Origin: Lachnospiraceae bacterium
GTDB lineage: Bacteria > Bacillota > Clostridia > Lachnospirales > Lachnospiraceae
Direction of reading: 5' to 3'
Length of the DNA: 64,000 bases
Assembly (NCBI GenBank): GCA_015057635.1
Contig: SVEB01000115.1
Span: 1-64,000 of the forward strand
Shown here piece after piece: positions 32,719-42,009 of the stretch (position 1 is the stretch's first letter; every line of letters begins with the position of its first letter). Both the position numbers and the translations under genes were made by a program. The notes under the pieces are model-generated. The model saw only the letters and a program-made list of their open reading frames with translations, made no database searches and was not told the DNA's origin.

Positions 32719-34821
32719 ATGAATGGATTTGGAGAGAAAAGTGTTTGGGAAGAGAAAGAAAGAGAAAATGAAAAGAGAAAGGGAAATGGAAGCGGAAGAG
32801 GAAATGAAAAGATAAGTGCTGCAAGCGAGAAGAGAAAGTTCATAGAGAAGGATCGTCCGGTGTTTCCGAAACGTGCGGTTGTGACGGCAGGGATGCCGTA
32901 TGGGAATAAGGAACTGCATTTTGGACATATTGGCGGGGTGTTTGTACATGCCGATACGTATGCCAGGTTTTTAAGGGATCGGATTGGGAAGGAGAATGTG
33001 ATTTTCGTGTCCGGGACGGACTGCTATGGGTCACCTATCTTAGAGAGTTACCGGAAGCTTAAGGAGAGCGGGGCATTTGACGGGACGATCGAGGAGTATG
33101 TGAGAAAGAATCATTTGGCTCAGAAGAAGGCACTGGATGATTATGAGATCAGTCTGAATCTGTATGGGGCCTCTGGATTTGGAAGGACGAAGGAAGTGCA
33201 TCAGGAGGTATCGAATTACGTATTTGAGACTCTTTTGAAGCATCATTATCTGGTGAAGATGTCAACGCCGCAGTTTTTTGATGAAGAGAAGCAGGTATTC
33301 TTAAATGGCAGACAGGTTGTGGGAAAATGTCCGATTGAAGGGTGTCAGTCCGATAAGGCATATGCGGATGAATGCTCGATGGGACATCAGTATATGCCTT
33401 CGGAATTGATCGATCCGATCAGCACACTGTCTAAAAAGCCGCCGGTTGTAAAAAATGTGACGAACTGGTACGTAAGACTCGATGAATGCAGGGATATGCT
33501 AAAGGAAAGAGTGGAATATTTAAGGACGAAGAAGGATGAGAGAAAGTATACGTTAAACACGATCGAAGAGTTCTTAAAGTCTCCGGTTATTTATGTACAG
33601 AGAAAACAGATCTCGGACCGGAAGCGATTAGAAGAGATGCTGCCGGCTCATACGGTGGTGGATGAGGAAAAGAAGGCATCCATTACCTACGTTTTTGAAA
33701 ATCTTACAGAGCGGGATAAGGCAAGAGAGGTGTTAAATAGCCTTGGAATCCATTTTCGGACCGGTAAGACATTAGTACCGTTCAGGCTTTCCGGAAATGT
33801 GGAATGGGGTGTTAAGGTTCCGGATGTGGATGACATGAAGGACCTTACGTTCTGGGTATGGCCGGAATCGTTATGGGCACCGATTTCTTTTACAAAGGCT
33901 TATTTGGAGCAGATTGGTAAGAATCCGGATGAGTATGTGAGATGGTGGAATGATCCGGAGGCACAAGTATATCAGTTTATTGGAGAAGATAACATTTATT
34001 TTTATGGGATTGCGGAAATGGCGATTTTTGCAGGACTTTTAAGTGATAAGGAGAATCCTGTGAATATGAAGGAATGTAATCTGCCACAGATCATTGCCAA
34101 TAATCATATTTTATTCTTAGATAAGAAGGCAAGCTCCAGTTCGGATATCAAGCCGCCTATGGCAGAGGATCTGCTTTCCTATTATACGCCGGAACAGCTC
34201 AGAATCCATTTCTTAAGCCTTGGACTTGCCAATAAGAGCGTCAGCTTTATGCCGAAGGTATATCTGCCGAAGGAAAAACAGACTGGCGTGGATACGGTGC
34301 TTAAGGATGGCAACCTGTTAACCAATGTATTCAATCGTTTGGTACGCTCTTGTTTCTATACGATACAGAAGTATTGCAAAGGAATGCTGCCGGAAGGGGA
34401 GCCGGATGAGGAAATCATGCTTAAGGCAGAAGAAGCGGCATTTACCTATGAACGTCATATGTACCGACATGAATTCCATTCCATCACCTATGTACTGGAT
34501 GATTATATCCGCTATCTGAACAAGTATTACACGAACTCGATTCGCGAGGCAGAGAAAAACGATGACCAGGAAGCAAGAGAGAGAATCTTAGTCAACTGCT
34601 TTTATGGAATCCGTATCGCGCTAGTTTTGCTTCATCCAATCGCACCGGCAGGATGTGAGAAGGTCAGAGAATATCTGGGGGCAGAAGAAACAATCTATTG
34701 CTGGGACACTATTTTTGAACCGATTAAGCGTTTTCTTATAAATCCAGAAGTCCCACGGAAAGAGCTGCTTCCAAGAGTGGATTTCTTTGAACATCATCCA
34801 TCACAGTTTGAAGAGAAATAA
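32719..34821 (+). CDS. metG: Methionyl-tRNA synthetase, variant KMSKS motif
   Basis: About 700 residues. A charged, Lys/Glu/Arg/Asn-rich extension of about 45 residues precedes the class I fold. The HIGH motif is HFGH (in KELHFGHIGG). The zinc insert is CPIEGC then CSMGH, followed by the MetRS-typical MPSELIDPISTLS. ENVIFVSGTDCYGSP and FIGEDNIYFYG are also MetRS segments. The KMSKS loop reads KKASSSSDI, so the second Lys is missing. ATG at 32719 has GGAGG 8 bp upstream. It is preceded by a T-box leader, which supports the assignment. It charges tRNA-Met in the cytosol; no C-terminal tRNA-binding domain is evident. Confidence 0.85.
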   Translation: MNGFGEKSVWEEKERENEKRKGNGSGRGNEKISAASEKRKFIEKDRPVFPKRAVVTAGMPYGNKELHFGHIGGVFVHADTYARFLRDRIGKENVIFVSGTDCYGSPILESYRKLKESGAFDGTIEEYVRKNHLAQKKALDDYEISLNLYGASGFGRTKEVHQEVSNYVFETLLKHHYLVKMSTPQFFDEEKQVFLNGRQVVGKCPIEGCQSDKAYADECSMGHQYMPSELIDPISTLSKKPPVVKNVTNWYVRLDECRDMLKERVEYLRTKKDERKYTLNTIEEFLKSPVIYVQRKQISDRKRLEEMLPAHTVVDEEKKASITYVFENLTERDKAREVLNSLGIHFRTGKTLVPFRLSGNVEWGVKVPDVDDMKDLTFWVWPESLWAPISFTKAYLEQIGKNPDEYVRWWNDPEAQVYQFIGEDNIYFYGIAEMAIFAGLLSDKENPVNMKECNLPQIIANNHILFLDKKASSSSDIKPPMAEDLLSYYTPEQLRIHFLSLGLANKSVSFMPKVYLPKEKQTGVDTVLKDGNLLTNVFNRLVRSCFYTIQKYCKGMLPEGEPDEEIMLKAEEAAFTYERHMYRHEFHSITYVLDDYIRYLNKYYTNSIREAEKNDDQEARERILVNCFYGIRIALVLLHPIAPAGCEKVREYLGAEETIYCWDTIFEPIKRFLINPEVPRKELLPRVDFFEHHPSQFEEK

Positions 34822-35011
34822 GTAAAGTGAGGAAAAGTCAAATTAACATCTTTTCCAAAAAAAAAATTGTACAAAATTAAATATCATATGTTATAATAAA
34901 GACACACTTTTTCGTATCAATTCGGTCTGATTCTTTTTGCAAATAGAAGAGTATTGCAGAAGAAAGCAGGCGGACGGAAAAAGTGGCTGATTACAGATAG
35001 GAGCAATGAGT

Positions 35012-35902
35012 ATGGCATTTGATTTTGCATATGGCATAATAGGGGATGCCATTGAAATAGAGCAATATACAGGGGATGAAAGCATTGTTTCCATACCGGA
35101 GACAATAGAAGGGAAGAAAGTTACATCGATTAAGAAATATGCGTTTAAGGAATGCAGAGGCATTGTCGAAGTGGTTCTTGCGGATAGTATTGAATCAATC
35201 GGAAGCCATGCATTTTATAATTGCAGAAGGTTAGAAAAAATCACGCTTTCTGACCGGGCAGCAGATATCGGAGACGGAGCATTTAAAAACTGCGATGAGC
35301 TAAGAGCTGTCTGCATGAATCGGGAAATAAAAAAAAGTGGCTGTATCAAAGGCATTTTAGAGGAAATCAATCACGAGATCGTATTTGACTTCTTATACCG
35401 GGATGAAGAAAATGGCGAAAAGAATGCAAGAATTCTTTTTCCAAAATACATGTATCAGTACAATGAAAATACATCCGCGAAAGTCGTATGTCAGGAAACA
35501 TTAGGATCGGGAATGCATTATCGAGAGTGCATGAATCCGGATGACGTGGATTATAAGAGATACGATGATAATTTTCGGGTAGCAATGGCATTGGAGTCTG
35601 AAAAAACAGCACAGGAGATTGCGATAAACCGTTTGATGTATCCATACCAGCTTTCCAAAGAGGCGGATGAGAAATACAGACAGTATATCGAGAAGAACCT
35701 GATCGCTATTTTGAACCGTTTCATTTCTGAAGAAGATATGGAGCGGATTGAATTTCTTGGAACGCTTAACATGTTCCGGGAAGATAATATCGACGAACTG
35801 TTAGAAATCGCATATCGGAGCGAGAAACCGGCAGTGACCGGATATTTTATGGATTATAAGCATAAGAATTTCAGACGGGAAGAGAAACGGTTTGAGTTTT
35901 AA
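35012..35902 (+). CDS. LRR_5 (BspA-like) leucine-rich repeat protein
   Basis: A 296-residue protein. The N-terminal 100 residues hold about three BspA-type LRRs: ETIEGKKVTSIKKYAFKECR, DSIESIGSHAFYNCR and DRAADIGDGAFKNCD, each with the IGxxAFxxC pattern. The remaining helical region has no known motif (KYMYQYNENTSAKVVCQ). There is no signal peptide, so it is cytosolic. AGGAG lies 8 bp before ATG 35012. It leads a three-gene set with a VWA-metallopeptidase and a MoxR-like ATPase and may recognise or recruit their target. Confidence 0.8.
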   Translation: MAFDFAYGIIGDAIEIEQYTGDESIVSIPETIEGKKVTSIKKYAFKECRGIVEVVLADSIESIGSHAFYNCRRLEKITLSDRAADIGDGAFKNCDELRAVCMNREIKKSGCIKGILEEINHEIVFDFLYRDEENGEKNARILFPKYMYQYNENTSAKVVCQETLGSGMHYRECMNPDDVDYKRYDDNFRVAMALESEKTAQEIAINRLMYPYQLSKEADEKYRQYIEKNLIAILNRFISEEDMERIEFLGTLNMFREDNIDELLEIAYRSEKPAVTGYFMDYKHKNFRREEKRFEF

Positions 35903-35925
35903 AAGCTTTAGATAGGAAGTTTCAT

Positions 35926-37308
35926 ATGGGAAGTAAAGTAAGAGAACAATTAAAAGATATCTGCATGCAGATCCTATCGGCTTCTAAGAATGAGCTGTAT
36001 CTGGCGATGCGATTCTTGGATATCCCGTTAAGCAGCCTTGGATATGAGCTTAACATGTCAACCTTCTTTGTCGCAACAGACGGGGATATGATTTATTTTC
36101 AGCCAAGGTTCTTAATTGAAAAATATAAATATGACAGAGTTTTAGTGAACCGTGCCTATCTTCATATGATCATGCACTGTATTTTCAGGCATCTGTACCA
36201 GACAGACGATAAGGATGAGGAAATCTGGAACCTTTCTTGTGATATCGCAGTGGAAGCGATCTTGGATGAGATGGAGTATGGCGCACTAAAGCAGCTAGTC
36301 AGTGAACGAAGAAAAGAGGCATATGAGCTTTTAAGAAGCAAGATACCGGTATTGAATGCAGAGTCTGTCTATCAGTATCTGAAAAGCGGGGAAGTAGGCA
36401 TATCAGATATTTTAGCATATCAGGCAGCGTTCTTAGTAGATGATCACTGCTTCTGGAGAGCAAAGAAGAAAGACAAGGAAAAAGAGCAGGACCAAAGTCA
36501 GAACGATTCCAAAGGTCAGGATCAGAATGACAAAGACCGCGAGCAGCAGATGCAAAAAGGCATTGAAAAATGGAAGAAAGCAAGCGAGAAGATGCAGACC
36601 AATCTGGAGACATTTTCAAAGAATATCGGAACAGAATCCAAAAGCTTATTAGAGCAGATGCAGATCGAGAACCGGGAAAAATACGATTACAGAAGCTTTC
36701 TAAAGAAGTTCGCGGTTGTAAAGGAAGAAATGCAGTGTGATATGGATGCTTTTGATTATGCATTCTATCATTACGGCATGGAGCTATATGGAAACATGCC
36801 GCTTTTAGAGGAACTAGAATATAAGGAAGTGAACCGGATCGAGGAATTCGCAGTGGCGATCGATACTTCCGGGTCCTGTTCAAGCGACTTGGTAAAGGCA
36901 TTTTTAGAAGAGACATTTGCCATCTTAAAGAGTACGGAGACATTTGCAAAGAAAGTGAATGTGCATATCATTCAGTGTGATAATCAGATTCAGGAGGATA
37001 CGGTGATCACATCGGAAGAGGAGATGCAAAAATATTTGGATGGCTTTGAGATCAAAGGCCGCGGCGGCACCGATTTCAGACCGGTATTTACGCATATAAA
37101 TGAGCTGATGGAAGACGGTGAGCTCACAAAACTAAAGGGAATGCTTTATTTTACCGATGGATTTGGTGTATATCCGGCAAAGAGACCATCCTATGATGTG
37201 GCATTCGTATTTTTTAAAGATGATTATACCGATGAAGAGGTACCGGTATGGGCAATGAAGGTTGTGCTTGATAGCAATGAGTTAAAGGCACTTAGAAATA
37301 GAGGATAG
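35926..37308 (+). CDS. VWA-like protein with putative metallopeptidase domain (DUF2201 type)
   Basis: A 460-residue protein. The N-terminal domain contains HMIMHCIFRH near residue 85, an HxxxH zinc-type motif, followed by a DIAVEAILDEM segment as in DUF2201 putative metallopeptidases. A charged linker rich in Lys, Gln and Asp (about 180-225) separates it from the C-terminal VWA domain with the MIDAS motif DTSGSCS (near 311), GRGGTDFRPVF and LYFTDGFG. The pairing with the following MoxR-like ATPase is the standard VWA-MoxR partnership. No substrate is known. Confidence 0.85.
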   Translation: MGSKVREQLKDICMQILSASKNELYLAMRFLDIPLSSLGYELNMSTFFVATDGDMIYFQPRFLIEKYKYDRVLVNRAYLHMIMHCIFRHLYQTDDKDEEIWNLSCDIAVEAILDEMEYGALKQLVSERRKEAYELLRSKIPVLNAESVYQYLKSGEVGISDILAYQAAFLVDDHCFWRAKKKDKEKEQDQSQNDSKGQDQNDKDREQQMQKGIEKWKKASEKMQTNLETFSKNIGTESKSLLEQMQIENREKYDYRSFLKKFAVVKEEMQCDMDAFDYAFYHYGMELYGNMPLLEELEYKEVNRIEEFAVAIDTSGSCSSDLVKAFLEETFAILKSTETFAKKVNVHIIQCDNQIQEDTVITSEEEMQKYLDGFEIKGRGGTDFRPVFTHINELMEDGELTKLKGMLYFTDGFGVYPAKRPSYDVAFVFFKDDYTDEEVPVWAMKVVLDSNELKALRNRG

Positions 37309-37310
37309 CA

Positions 37311-38825
37311 ATGAACATTAAACGAGTAAAAGAGGAACTTAAGAATACAATCCAGGCTTATCTTACAAAGGATGAGTATGGGAATTATAAAATTCCGGTG
37401 AACAGACAGCGTCCGGTTATCTTAATCGGACCTCCGGGAATCGGAAAGACTGCAATTATGGAACAGGTGGCAAGAGAGGCAGGCATCAATTTAGTTGCTT
37501 ATACGATCACCCACCATACAAGACAGAGCGCGATCGGTCTTCCTTTTATCGAAAAGAAGATGTATGACGGTAAGGAATATTCGGTGACCGAGTATACGAT
37601 GAGTGAAATCATCGGTACGGTTTACGATAAGATCGAAAGCACCGGCATTAAGGAAGGCATTCTGTTTATTGATGAGATCAACTGTGTATCCGAGACATTA
37701 GCGCCGACGATGTTACAGTTCCTTCAGGGGAAAACATTCGGCAGCCATAAGGTGCCGGAGGGCTTTGTAATCGTGGCAGCAGGAAATCCGCCGGAATACA
37801 ATAAGTCCGTTAAGGAATTCGATATTGTTACACTAGATCGTGTGAAGAAGATTGAAGTGGCAGAAGACTTTGCAGTATGGAAAGAGTATGCATATAAGCA
37901 GGGAATTCATCCGGCTATTCTTTCTTACCTTGAAATCAAGAAAGAGAATTTCTATAGCATCGAGACGACCGTTGATGGCAAGAGTTTCGTGACAGCAAGA
38001 GGCTGGGAAGATCTTTCCGAAATCTTATATCTGTACGGCGAGCTTGGAATTGAAGCGGATGAAGAGCTGATTATCCAGTATGTGCAGCATAAGAAGATCG
38101 CAAAGGATTTTGCAAATTATTTAGATCTCTTTATGAAATATGAGTCAGATTATAAGGTGGATGAGATCTTAGAAGGGGTATTTCCGGAAGAGTTAACCGA
38201 ACGTCTTTGCGATGCGCCATTTGATGAGAAACTAAGCGTGATCGGACTTCTGCTTGGTAAGTTAGGAACTACGTTTAAGGATGTGTATGAGACGGATGCA
38301 TTCGTGACAGAGTTATTCGGTGTGCTTAAGAGATTAAAAGGAACGATGGCAAATCCAAATTACTCTGCAATGGAAGCAATACAGGATACGATCGAAGAGA
38401 CAAAGGCCTTTGTGGAAAGACAGAAGGCGGCAGATCTTTTAGAAAAGGCACAAGAGAAAAACTGGATGCGTGTCTTTGATACGATGGATGGCTACGACAG
38501 AATGGTACGGGCAGAAGGAATCAAGGATTCCGATGCTGCATTTGCTAAGATTCAGGCGGAATTTTTAAAAGAAGTGGAAGCAAGAAAGAGTGCGATTGAG
38601 ACAGCTTCTATGCAGCTTGAGAATGCGTTCTCCTTTATGGAACAGGCATTTTCGGTTGGAACAGAGATGGTTATCTTTATGACGGAACTCACAACCGGAT
38701 TCTACAGCATGAAGTTTATTTCTGAAAATGGATCCGCTTCATATGCGAAATACAATAAGCTTCTTCTGACTACCGAAACACGTCGTGATATCTTAAGAAA
38801 GATTGAGGAAATTCCGGAAGAGTAG
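37311..38825 (+). CDS. MoxR-like AAA+ ATPase
   Basis: A 504-residue ATPase. Walker A is GPPGIGKTA (near 42-50), Walker B ILFIDEIN, and sensor 1 VAAGNPPEYN. The C-terminal 250 residues are helical and family-specific. It starts 2 bp after the VWA gene. MoxR ATPases remodel complexes with VWA partners, here probably together with the LRR protein. A strong terminator follows about 90 bp later. Confidence 0.92.
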   Translation: MNIKRVKEELKNTIQAYLTKDEYGNYKIPVNRQRPVILIGPPGIGKTAIMEQVAREAGINLVAYTITHHTRQSAIGLPFIEKKMYDGKEYSVTEYTMSEIIGTVYDKIESTGIKEGILFIDEINCVSETLAPTMLQFLQGKTFGSHKVPEGFVIVAAGNPPEYNKSVKEFDIVTLDRVKKIEVAEDFAVWKEYAYKQGIHPAILSYLEIKKENFYSIETTVDGKSFVTARGWEDLSEILYLYGELGIEADEELIIQYVQHKKIAKDFANYLDLFMKYESDYKVDEILEGVFPEELTERLCDAPFDEKLSVIGLLLGKLGTTFKDVYETDAFVTELFGVLKRLKGTMANPNYSAMEAIQDTIEETKAFVERQKAADLLEKAQEKNWMRVFDTMDGYDRMVRAEGIKDSDAAFAKIQAEFLKEVEARKSAIETASMQLENAFSFMEQAFSVGTEMVIFMTELTTGFYSMKFISENGSASYAKYNKLLLTTETRRDILRKIEEIPEE

Positions 38826-38915
38826 GATACCGCAAACTTAAAATTTAGAAAGCTAATAGCTTGATTAGATAGAATTGATTTTATAGAAAATATCGGTGTT
38901 TCGATATAGAAGATG

Positions 38916-38972
38916 TAAAAACAGCATCGTTTTGTCAGACAGAAAAAAGCTGACAAAACGATGCTGTTTTTA
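38916..38972. terminator. Bidirectional terminator after the LRR/VWA/MoxR operon
   Basis: AAAAACAGCATCG and TTTTGTCAG pair with CTGACAAAA and CGATGCTGTTTTT. The loop GACAGAAAAAAG resembles the apical part of the giant hairpins (CAGACAG, A-rich loop). Confidence 0.85.
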
Positions 38973-39390
38973 TTTTGCGAAAAAATATAGTAACCGTTAT
39001 GTAACGCTATTTACGCTTGCAAGCGTTAGTTTAACAGAAAGCATCCAGGGAGGCACAAGAGGAGGGTGCAGTCGGGAATGTGCTTGGTTTAAAAGGCTGA
39101 TTATGATTAGAATATTGGAAAATAGTCTTCTTGACAGAAGCTGGAACAATTATTAGTATAAAAGAAAAGTGCAGTTTATTTTTTTTTAAAAGGAAAAAAA
39201 TTCAAATATGGAAGGGAAAAGAAAAACCTCTAAGAGACAATCTATCATGATTTCTTTTATTTTAATAAGTTTTCATAGAATTTTTGAACTAGAAAAGCAT
39301 TTTAAGAAGAAAAAAGAAACGATTCTATAAAAAAGATGTATGAGAAAAAAGATGATTTTTAAAAAAAAGGGAGCAAAAAGGAGAAACAAA
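38973..39390. other. Intergenic region before the two-component system
   Basis: No convincing gene. A 14-bp palindrome ACGCTTGCAAGCGT lies at 39013-39026 and overlaps a larger inverted repeat TAACGCT / AGCGTTA (39002-39028); it may be an operator. The remainder is very A-rich and ends with the ribosome binding site AAAAGGAG of the response regulator. Confidence 0.5.
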
Positions 39391-40107
39391 ATGCGGATTT
39401 TAGTTGTAGAGGATGACGCGATTATTGCAGCGGGCCTGGTGTATTCCCTAGAGCAGGAAGGATATGAAGTGACAGCGGCAGACAGCGTCGGCGATGCAAT
39501 CGGAAAGATGGAGAAACAGGAATTTGATCTATTTTTGCTTGACTTGTCTCTTCCTGATGGGACAGGCTATGATATATGTAAAAAAGTTAAGAAAGAGAAA
39601 GATGTTCCTGTTATCTTTCTGACAGCAGTGGATGATGAAGTGAATGTGGTCATGGGACTGGATATGGGAGCGGATGATTATGTGACAAAGCCATTCCGTA
39701 TCCGTGAACTGATGTCAAGGATTAAGTCTGTGCTTAGACGGTATGAGAAGAGAAATGGAGAGGATCTTACAAAACAGAGTGCAAAAAAAGAAGAAAAAAA
39801 TGTAGTGTGCATCGATCAGGTAAGCGTGCATCTGGCAGAGGGCAAGGTATTTAAGCATGGAAAGGAATTGATGCTTACTGCGATGGAGTATCGCCTGCTT
39901 CTTATCTTTTTGCAGAACAGGGGACAGATTCTGTCAAGAAATCAGCTGCTAGAGGGAATCTGGGATGTGTCTGGGGATTTTGTAAATGATAATACGCTGA
40001 CGGTTTATATGAAGCGTCTGCGGGAAAAATTAGAAGATGATCCAGCAGACCCGAAACTGTTTAAGACAGTGAGAGGGCTTGGCTATATGCTTATGAAAGG
40101 GGAATAG
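39391..40107 (+). CDS. OmpR-family response regulator
   Basis: A 238-residue regulator starting MRILVVEDDAIIAAGLV. The receiver has phosphoacceptor Asp 51 (LFLLDLSLPDG), Thr in FLTAVDD and Lys in DYVTKPF. The winged-helix domain at the C-terminus includes LTAMEYRLLLIFLQNRGQILSR and VRGLGYML. ATG 39391 has AAAGGAG upstream; an in-frame earlier ATG lacks one. It forms an operon with the next histidine kinase and probably controls the downstream ABC exporter. Confidence 0.95.
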   Translation: MRILVVEDDAIIAAGLVYSLEQEGYEVTAADSVGDAIGKMEKQEFDLFLLDLSLPDGTGYDICKKVKKEKDVPVIFLTAVDDEVNVVMGLDMGADDYVTKPFRIRELMSRIKSVLRRYEKRNGEDLTKQSAKKEEKNVVCIDQVSVHLAEGKVFKHGKELMLTAMEYRLLLIFLQNRGQILSRNQLLEGIWDVSGDFVNDNTLTVYMKRLREKLEDDPADPKLFKTVRGLGYMLMKGE

Positions 40108-40108
40108 G

Positions 40109-41101
40109 ATGAGCAGAAATAAAGTGCTGGTATGGTATGTGTGCTCGGAATGGATCCTTTTTCTTCTAAGCATGTTTTTATATTGGATGGTACCGACGGG
40201 AAAGTGGATTGTGGCAGGATGCGGAATGGCTGTAGTTATGATACCTGGATTTATATATTATGCGTATCGGGAGAGAACGCTTAAAAAGCTGTCCGGTTAT
40301 TTGACAAGAGTCCGGAATGGGCATTATGAAATGGAACTTCAGGATTATAAGGAAGGCGAGCTTAGTATTTTAAAATCCGAGATTTATAAGATGACTCTTA
40401 TGTTGACGGAGCAGGCGGAGCTGCTAAAAAAAGATAAAGTATATCTGGCAGATGCGATTTCGGATATTTCCCATCAGCTGAAGACGCCGCTGACATCCAT
40501 TGGGATGATGGCAGACTTTTTAAATGCGGATGCCCTGCCGGAAGAGAAACGGAAGGAGTTTGCAAGGAATATCTTACACAGCTTAAACCGAATGTCATGG
40601 CTTGTGACCTCTCTGTTAAAGATATCGAAGTTGGATGCGGGCACCATTGTATTAAAGAAGGAGACGATTCTATTAAAAGATGTGATCGACAGTGCGGTGA
40701 AGGATCTGCTTGTTTTGATGGATATCAGACAGATTACGTTTTCGATTGAAGGAAATGAGGACGATACGGTGCTAGGAGATCGGCTGTGGCTTTCCGAGGC
40801 AGTCGGAAACTTTGTGAAAAATGCGGTGGAACATACAAAGGAAGGCGGAAGGATTACGGTTCGATATGAAGAGAACCGGTTGTATTCCTCTATTGTAATT
40901 GAAGACAACGGAAGTGGAATCGCGAAGGAAGATCTGCCTCATATTTTTGAGCGATTCTACCGTGGAAAGAATTCAGGAGTGGAAAGTGTCGGAATTGGAC
41001 TGGCACTTGCAAAACAGATTGTTGTGATGCAGAAAGGTTCTGTGTCCGTTGAGAGCAAAGAAGGTGTCGGAACAAAGTTTTGTCTGAGAGTATATCGCTA
41101 G
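40109..41101 (+). CDS. Intramembrane-sensing histidine kinase (BceS-like)
   Basis: A 330-residue kinase with two N-terminal membrane helices (about 10-28 and 34-52) and almost no outer loop, the layout of BceS-type kinases that sense through a partner ABC transporter. The H-box is DISHQLKTPLTSI (His about 118). The HATPase domain has an intact N-box (VGNFVKNAVEHT), IEDNGSGI, and GIGLALAK. It begins 1 bp after the response regulator stop codon. A MacB-like ABC exporter follows 205 bp later. Confidence 0.93.
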   Translation: MSRNKVLVWYVCSEWILFLLSMFLYWMVPTGKWIVAGCGMAVVMIPGFIYYAYRERTLKKLSGYLTRVRNGHYEMELQDYKEGELSILKSEIYKMTLMLTEQAELLKKDKVYLADAISDISHQLKTPLTSIGMMADFLNADALPEEKRKEFARNILHSLNRMSWLVTSLLKISKLDAGTIVLKKETILLKDVIDSAVKDLLVLMDIRQITFSIEGNEDDTVLGDRLWLSEAVGNFVKNAVEHTKEGGRITVRYEENRLYSSIVIEDNGSGIAKEDLPHIFERFYRGKNSGVESVGIGLALAKQIVVMQKGSVSVESKEGVGTKFCLRVYR

Positions 41102-41114
41102 GGTGGGAGGAAAT

Positions 41115-41169
41115 GTGACAGAATTGTCATTTTTTCTGTCACCCTACAGTCATTTTAAGGACGTATACT
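41115..41169 (+). promoter_or_regulatory. Response-regulator-type direct repeats and promoter of the ABC exporter
   Basis: TGTCAT (41125-41130), TGTCAC (41137-41142) and AGTCAT (41148-41153) recur at 11-12-bp intervals. They end 11 bp upstream of a TATACT -10 (41164-41169) that has no -35. The first part also forms an inverted repeat (GTGACAGAA / TTCTGTCAC, about 41115-41142) that may terminate the kinase transcript. The layout fits activation by an OmpR-family regulator. Confidence 0.55.
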
Positions 41170-41306
41170 GATGTACAGAAATTAAGATGATCAAAGTTAG
41201 AAGATAAGAAATACCGTATGAAAATCAAAAGTTGTGTGTGAGGCAGAGATAGGGAAAAAAGAGAAAATAAGTTGCCCGCATACATAAGACAGGAAGGGAG
41301 ATTACA

Positions 41307-42005
41307 GTGGAAATTTTAAGAGTTGAGAATCTGACAAAGGTATACGGGGAAGGGGAAACCAAGGTTGTAGCCTTAAATGATGTTTCCTTTTCGGTAGAGA
41401 AAGGGCAGTTTGTTGCGATTATCGGACCATCCGGTTCGGGAAAGTCAACACTTCTTCATATGTTAGGAGGTGTCGATCGTCCGACATCCGGAAAGGTGCA
41501 TATTGATAATACTGATATTTACAGTTTAAATGAAACAAACCTGGCGATCTTTCGAAGAAGACAGATCGGACTGATCTATCAGTTTTATAACCTGATTCCG
41601 GTTTTAAATGTGGAGGAGAATATCACGCTTCCGCTTTTATTAGACGGAAGAAAGGTGGAGAAGGAGAGTCTGGATCGAATTATTGAGACATTGAACTTAG
41701 AAGGAAGACTTTCGCATCTTCCAAATCAGCTTTCCGGCGGACAGCAGCAGAGGGTATCAATCGGAAGGGCATTAATTACGAATCCGGCTATCGTGCTGGC
41801 AGATGAGCCGACCGGTAACTTAGACCGAAAGACCGGGCTTGAAATCTTAAATCTTTTAAAGCTGTCAAACCGTATTTACAATCAGACGCTTGTCATGATC
41901 ACACATGATGAGAGCATTGCATTAGAGGCAGACCGGATCATTGCAATTGAGGATGGAAGAATCGCAAGGGATGAGGTAATTCGCCAAAAAGGACTGGGGG
42001 CGTAA
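41307..42005 (+). CDS. ABC transporter ATP-binding protein (MacB/LolD type)
   Basis: A 232-residue ATPase: Walker [10 protein letters not shown] (near 39-47), Q-loop, signature [14 protein letters not shown] and Walker B IVLADEPTGNLD. It starts with GTG at 41307, 6 bp after AAGGGAG. It belongs to the LolD/MacB/BceA subfamily that pairs with FtsX-type permeases. It is followed 4 bp later by the permease gene. Confidence 0.95.
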   Translation: MEILRVENLTKVYGEGETKVVALNDVSFSVEKGQFVAIIGPSGSGKSTLLHMLGGVDRPTSGKVHIDNTDIYSLNETNLAIFRRRQIGLIYQFYNLIPVLNVEENITLPLLLDGRKVEKESLDRIIETLNLEGRLSHLPNQLSGGQQQRVSIGRALITNPAIVLADEPTGNLDRKTGLEILNLLKLSNRIYNQTLVMITHDESIALEADRIIAIEDGRIARDEVIRQKGLGA

Positions 42006-42009
42006 TAAA

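Noticed and set aside
36299-36949. 216-residue minus-strand reading frame
   Set aside because: Antisense to the VWA/metallopeptidase gene; composition is a mirror of the coding strand.
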